NCBI GenBank assembly: GCA_016713365.1
Contig: JADJPG010000108.1
Location: 1 to 18,659 of the forward strand
From: Verrucomicrobiota bacterium
GTDB taxonomy: Bacteria > Verrucomicrobiota > Verrucomicrobiia > Limisphaerales > JADJPG01
Direction of reading: 5' to 3'
DNA: 18,659 bases
In this document: piece by piece, positions 15,417 to 18,659 of the stretch
Position numbering within the stretch: the stretch's first letter is position 1
How the letters are laid out: each line of letters opens with the position of its first letter
Made by a program: the position numbers and the translations under genes
Notes under the pieces: model-generated
Database searches by the model: none
What the model was told of the DNA's origin: nothing
What the model saw: only the letters and a program-made list of their open reading frames with translations

Positions 15417-17284
15417 TTTGGTTTCGCAGACGACGCTGCCGACGGTGCCTGCTTCTTCTTAGACAGCGGTGCCCAGTCCGAGTTGTTCAACTCCGCGGGC
15501 CGCGGTTCCTTGTCCGGGTCCACACCCGCTGCGCGCATCACTTTCTGAATCGCCGCCGTCGTCTCGGCCGACGGTTTGAAGTTTCCCGGGCGATAACCCT
15601 CCGCGAGCAACAACGGCGTCCAGCCGTATTTGTTCTCGCGATTCCAAATCTCAATCTTCGCGCCGCGATCCGCGAGGAATTGCACCACCTTCGGCAGATT
15701 CTTCAACGCCGCTCCGTGCATCGCCGTCTCACCGTTCGCATCCACCGCGTTGATATCCGCGCCGAGCTTCAGGAGCAGTTGCGCGGCTTCGAGAACCTCG
15801 GGTTCTTCGCCCGCGAGTTCCGTGGCCTGATCGGATCCCACATGAATACCGCACGCCGCGATCAAGGGCGTCGTCTGCTCCGCGTTCGCGATCGACGCGT
15901 CCGCGCCCAACTCCAGCAGCAACTTCATGTACGGAAGATCCGCCGTGGCCGACGCCATCAAGAACGGCGTCGCACCCTTCGTCGTGAACTTTCCAATGCC
16001 GCCACTGCCTCGTGCGAGACGCAGATTGACGTCCGCGCCGCGCTTCACCAGTTCGCGGACAAACTGAAGGCTGCTCATCCCCTGCAACTCCGGCGGCGGC
16101 GGCATGCCGCGATCCTCGCCGCGCGGCGGCTTGCGCACCCACGTCATCATGTGCAACGGCGCGAAACCCGAGCGCTGGTCGTTCGGATCCGCGCCCGCGT
16201 CGAGCAACGCCAGCGCGAGTTCGTAATGACCATTCTCGACCGCCAGAATGAGCGCGCTCGTTCCCTTCGCCGGAGATTTTCCACCGGGGCGCCGCGGCTC
16301 GGTGACGTCGTTCACATCCACGCCCGCCTTCAACAGCGCTCGCACCACGTCCAAATGACCCGCGCGCGCCGCGAACAACAGCGGCGTGAAGCCCGAGTCC
16401 GGCAACGTCGCCCGGACATCCGCGCCAGCCTGGATCAACATCGCGACCACTTCGGTGTTTCCCTCCGCTGCGGCCCACATCAGCGCAGTCTGCCCGCGAC
16501 GCTCCTTCGCGTTCACATCGGCCTTGCGCTTCAGCAACGCCGCCACCGCACCGGGTTTCCCAGTGCGCGCCGCCGTCATCAACACCGTCTCGCCACCGCG
16601 CAACGTCGTGTTCGCATCGGCCCCGTGCGCGAGCAGCAACTCGACGATGGCCGTGCTCCCGTTCTGACACGCCAGCGACAACGGCGTGACGCCATAGTGG
16701 TTGGTCAACCACACATCCGCCTTCGCTTCGACCAGAGCCTTGGCCGTCTCGACATCATCCCGATACGCCGCCCAATGCAACGCCGTCATGCCGTCCGCCT
16801 GGGCAGAGTTCACATCAGCGTGTTGTTTTAGGAGAATGCGAATGGCGGCGTGGTCGGATTTTTCCGCGAGGTCGGCCAACCGTGAATCAGCGGCGCCCGA
16901 AATCGGAAGCGTGACAATAGCGAGTGTCCCGAAAAGCAGACTTCTGCTTTTCCCTCCTGAGACTACAACTCTGAATCCCTGCCGAATCGCCAAAAGTACT
17001 CCCGCCAAGCCATAGCCAAGGAGGAAACAGTTCGGAATCATCAGAATCAGGTATGTAATCAGTTGACCAGCGCGAGCCCCGTGACCGCCAGAAAACATTC
17101 CGCTCATCCATCCGAGAGGAAACGAAAGTAGGTAAAGCGTAACTCCAATACCTTGTTGAACGGCAGCATCCCAAGCCTCACCCCAGATCAGTAAGCCCAG
17201 CCAAAGCCCCGTGATTATGGTGGCCAACGATATAGCCAACGTTCCGCCAAGCGACATTCGTTTTGCCAATCCTTGGGTGTTCAT
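15413..17284 (-). CDS. Ankyrin-repeat protein with N-terminal multi-helix membrane module (apparent chimera)
   Basis: The product is 623 residues. Residues 1-110 contain three hydrophobic helices (about 12-34, 46-64, 75-100) of an unrecognised small membrane protein. Residues about 113-132 (SRSLLFGTLAIVTLPISGAA) look like a complete signal peptide and are followed by the usual start of PVC secreted ankyrin proteins (DSRLADLAEKSDHAAIRILL). About 11-12 ankyrin repeats run from about 145 to 590 (GMTALHWAA, GVTPLSLACQNG, GETVLMTAARTG, GQTALMWAAAEG, GFTPLLFAARAG, GETAMHGAALKN). The tail is Lys/Ala/Ser-rich. DNA for the membrane module is about 52% GC by hand count, against about 60-68% for nearby ankyrin lines. 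The ATG at 17284 overlaps the DUF1552 stop (ATGA) and its TGA overlaps the DUF1501 start. The repeats, once outside the membrane, probably mediate protein contacts among the exported partners. Confidence 0.87.
   Translation of the reverse strand: MNTQGLAKRMSLGGTLAISLATIITGLWLGLLIWGEAWDAAVQQGIGVTLYLLSFPLGWMSGMFSGGHGARAGQLITYLILMIPNCFLLGYGLAGVLLAIRQGFRVVVSGGKSRSLLFGTLAIVTLPISGAADSRLADLAEKSDHAAIRILLKQHADVNSAQADGMTALHWAAYRDDVETAKALVEAKADVWLTNHYGVTPLSLACQNGSTAIVELLLAHGADANTTLRGGETVLMTAARTGKPGAVAALLKRKADVNAKERRGQTALMWAAAEGNTEVVAMLIQAGADVRATLPDSGFTPLLFAARAGHLDVVRALLKAGVDVNDVTEPRRPGGKSPAKGTSALILAVENGHYELALALLDAGADPNDQRSGFAPLHMMTWVRKPPRGEDRGMPPPPELQGMSSLQFVRELVKRGADVNLRLARGSGGIGKFTTKGATPFLMASATADLPYMKLLLELGADASIANAEQTTPLIAACGIHVGSDQATELAGEEPEVLEAAQLLLKLGADINAVDANGETAMHGAALKNLPKVVQFLADRGAKIEIWNRENKYGWTPLLLAEGYRPGNFKPSAETTAAIQKVMRAAGVDPDKEPRPAELNNSDWAPLSKKKQAPSAASSAKPK
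16931..16952. repeat. Perfect 10+10-base inverted repeat at the joint inside the ankyrin gene
   Basis: Arms GAAAAGCAGA (16931-16940) and TCTGCTTTTC (16943-16952) are separated by only 2 bases. It encodes about residues 111-118, exactly between the membrane module and the internal signal peptide, and marks the end of the lower-GC segment. It may be a scar of the joining event or a cruciform-forming site. Confidence 0.55.
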
Positions 17285-18642
17285 ATCGTCACCGGCTCAA
17301 ACACCTCATCCGCCTTGCCATTGCTGTCCGCGAACTTGTCGAGGTTCACGCCCACCTTGTCGAGCAGGGTCAGGTGCAGGTTGGCCAGCGGCGTGGGCTT
17401 CGCATACTTGATGTGGCGATTGCCCTTCAGGCCGGTTGATTTCCCGCCGGCGACGAGGATCGGCAGGTTCGAGTGGTCGTGGATGTTCGGGTTGCCGATG
17501 CCGCTGCCGTAGAGAATGAGCGAGTGGTCGAGCAACGTGCCCGCGCCTTCCGGCGTGGCCTTCAGCTTCGCGAGATACTCGGCGAAGAGCGAGACGTGGA
17601 ACGCATTGATCTTCGACATGCGTTCGATCTTCGCCGGGTCGTTGCCGTGATGGGAGAGCGGATGATGCGGATCGGACACGCCAATCTCGGGATAGGTGCG
17701 ATTGCTCGTCTCGCGCGCGAGCTGGAAGGTGATGACGCGCGTGACGTCGCCCTGGAACGCGAGCACTTGGAGATCGAACATCAGCCGCGCGTGGTCCGCG
17801 TAGGCCGCAGGCACGCCGACGGGACGTTCGAGATCGCGCACGGGATGGTCCACCGCATCGGCCTCCGCCTTCTGAATCCGCCGCTCCACTTCGCGCACGG
17901 TGTCGAGATACTGGCCGACCTTGGCGCGGTCGCCGGGACCGAGGTTGCGCTGAAGCCGGCTGAGATCCTCAGTGAACGCATCGAGCAGGCTGGCCTTCTT
18001 GCGCAACGCCGCTCGGCGTTCGGCGATGGTGCCGCCTTCGCCGAACAGGCTCTCGAACACGATGCGCGGATGCGCCTCCGCGGGCAGCGGCGTGGTGGGC
18101 GACGACCACGAGAGGTTGTTCTGATAAACGCACGCGTAGCCGTTGTCGCACTGGCCGACGACCTGCAGGAGATCCATCGCGAGCTCGAGCGACGGCAGCT
18201 GCGTCGCCTGACCGATGTGCTTGGCGGCGACCTGATCAATCGTGGTGCCGAGATAGTAATCGACGCTTTCAGTGAGCTTGGCTTTGGCGGCGCTGAGGAA
18301 CGACGAGTTCGATGTCGCGTGGCTGCCGGGATACGCACTGAGCAACTCCATGTTCGACACCACCGAGACTTGCTCCTTGACCGGCGCGAGCGACGCAAGG
18401 ATCGGGGAAAGTTCGTCAAGCGTCTCGCCGGGCGGGAACCAACGGCTCTGGTCGCAGCCCATCGGCATGAAGACGAATCCGAGACGGCGCGCCGGCTTGA
18501 GCGGCGTCTTCGCCCATGCGGTCGAGGCGGGAATCATCGCGTCGAGCAACGGCAGAGCGAGCGTGGCGCCGACGCCGCGCAGGAACGTGCGGCGTGGCAG
18601 GGCTTTCTTGGTGATGAACGAGCAACTCAACGGGGATTTCAT
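17281..18642 (-). CDS. DUF1552 exported protein with Tat-like signal
   Basis: This 453-residue protein belongs to DUF1552 (PF07586), a PVC and myxobacterial family of unknown biochemistry. The N-terminus carries PRRTFLRGVGATLALPLLDA (16-35), a twin-arginine-like signal. Family segments include RLGFVFMPMGCDQSRWFPPG (53-72), SYPGSH-like AYPGSHATSNSSFLS, the HARLMFDLQVLAFQGDVTRV block, the His-rich SDPHHPLSHHGNDPAKIE, SLILYGSGIGNPNIHDHSNLP and GNRHIKY. The clustered His residues could bind metal, but this is not established. DUF1552 genes normally follow a DUF1592-type cytochrome gene, which here would lie beyond the right edge; a TAA in the upstream reading at 18655-18657 might be its end. The TGA overlaps the ankyrin ATG by 4 bases. 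No ribosome binding site precedes the ATG. Confidence 0.92.
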   Translation of the reverse strand: MKSPLSCSFITKKALPRRTFLRGVGATLALPLLDAMIPASTAWAKTPLKPARRLGFVFMPMGCDQSRWFPPGETLDELSPILASLAPVKEQVSVVSNMELLSAYPGSHATSNSSFLSAAKAKLTESVDYYLGTTIDQVAAKHIGQATQLPSLELAMDLLQVVGQCDNGYACVYQNNLSWSSPTTPLPAEAHPRIVFESLFGEGGTIAERRAALRKKASLLDAFTEDLSRLQRNLGPGDRAKVGQYLDTVREVERRIQKAEADAVDHPVRDLERPVGVPAAYADHARLMFDLQVLAFQGDVTRVITFQLARETSNRTYPEIGVSDPHHPLSHHGNDPAKIERMSKINAFHVSLFAEYLAKLKATPEGAGTLLDHSLILYGSGIGNPNIHDHSNLPILVAGGKSTGLKGNRHIKYAKPTPLANLHLTLLDKVGVNLDKFADSNGKADEVFEPVTI

Positions 18643-18659
18643 GGTGCGTTTGTGTTAAT

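Noticed and set aside
15680..16831. Plus-strand open frame of 383 codons with periodic His/Arg/Gln-rich segments
   Set aside because: The periodicity is the complement of the ankyrin repeats on the minus strand.
15880..16840. Tandem DNA repeats in the ankyrin region
   Set aside because: Similarity between units is at protein level and diverged in DNA; this is the normal ankyrin repeat pattern, not a DNA repeat array.

Overview
The window is a high-GC, densely coded stretch, most probably from the chromosome of a Verrucomicrobiota bacterium (Pedosphaera/Limisphaera-type; the phylum is an inference). The reasons are secreted families typical of the PVC group (DUF1501, DUF1552, a DUF6797-like propeller, a secreted ankyrin protein, a sulfatase), the C-terminal domain ending in FYRIRKQ on a large surface protein, and gene starts almost without Shine-Dalgarno motifs. 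I see no rRNA, tRNA, CRISPR array, transposase, integrase or phage gene.

Layout. (A) Positions 1-9035, minus strand: six tightly packed genes, read from 9035 down. They are a SASA-type esterase, a PDZ plus alpha-helical plus HEAT protein, a secreted zinc metallopeptidase with a VHL-like beta domain, an enolase-superfamily enzyme resembling hydroxyproline-betaine epimerases and cis-3-hydroxyproline dehydratases, a DUF6797-like beta-propeller protein, and a dipeptidyl peptidase IV cut by the left edge. Gaps are 15-29 bases, and the last pair overlaps by 4 bases. (B) Positions 9093-9842, plus strand: a PAS-AraC regulator divergent from block A across only 57 bases. (C) Positions 9925-12063, minus: a secreted three-part protein (ThuA-like N-terminus, jellyroll-like middle, verrucomicrobial C-terminal domain) with a clear terminator behind it. 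(D) Positions 12244-13794, minus: a secreted arylsulfatase-type sulfatase. (E) Positions 13950-18642, minus: DUF1552, ankyrin protein and DUF1501, each pair joined by a 4-base ATGA overlap.

How the genes may work together. Block A looks like a regulated locus for secreted or periplasmic degradation. The most interesting reading, which is a hypothesis, is use of hydroxyproline-containing protein such as collagen or plant hydroxyproline-rich glycoprotein. DPP IV cuts after penultimate proline, animal VHL beta domains bind hydroxyproline, the enolase-family enzyme resembles hydroxyproline-derivative enzymes, and the esterase could remove acetyl groups from attached or nearby glycans. Block E carries exported proteins of a PVC-specific system of unknown function. 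Its ankyrin gene appears to be a chimera: a lower-GC three-helix membrane module is joined in frame ahead of an ankyrin protein that still has its own signal peptide, with a perfect inverted repeat at the joint.
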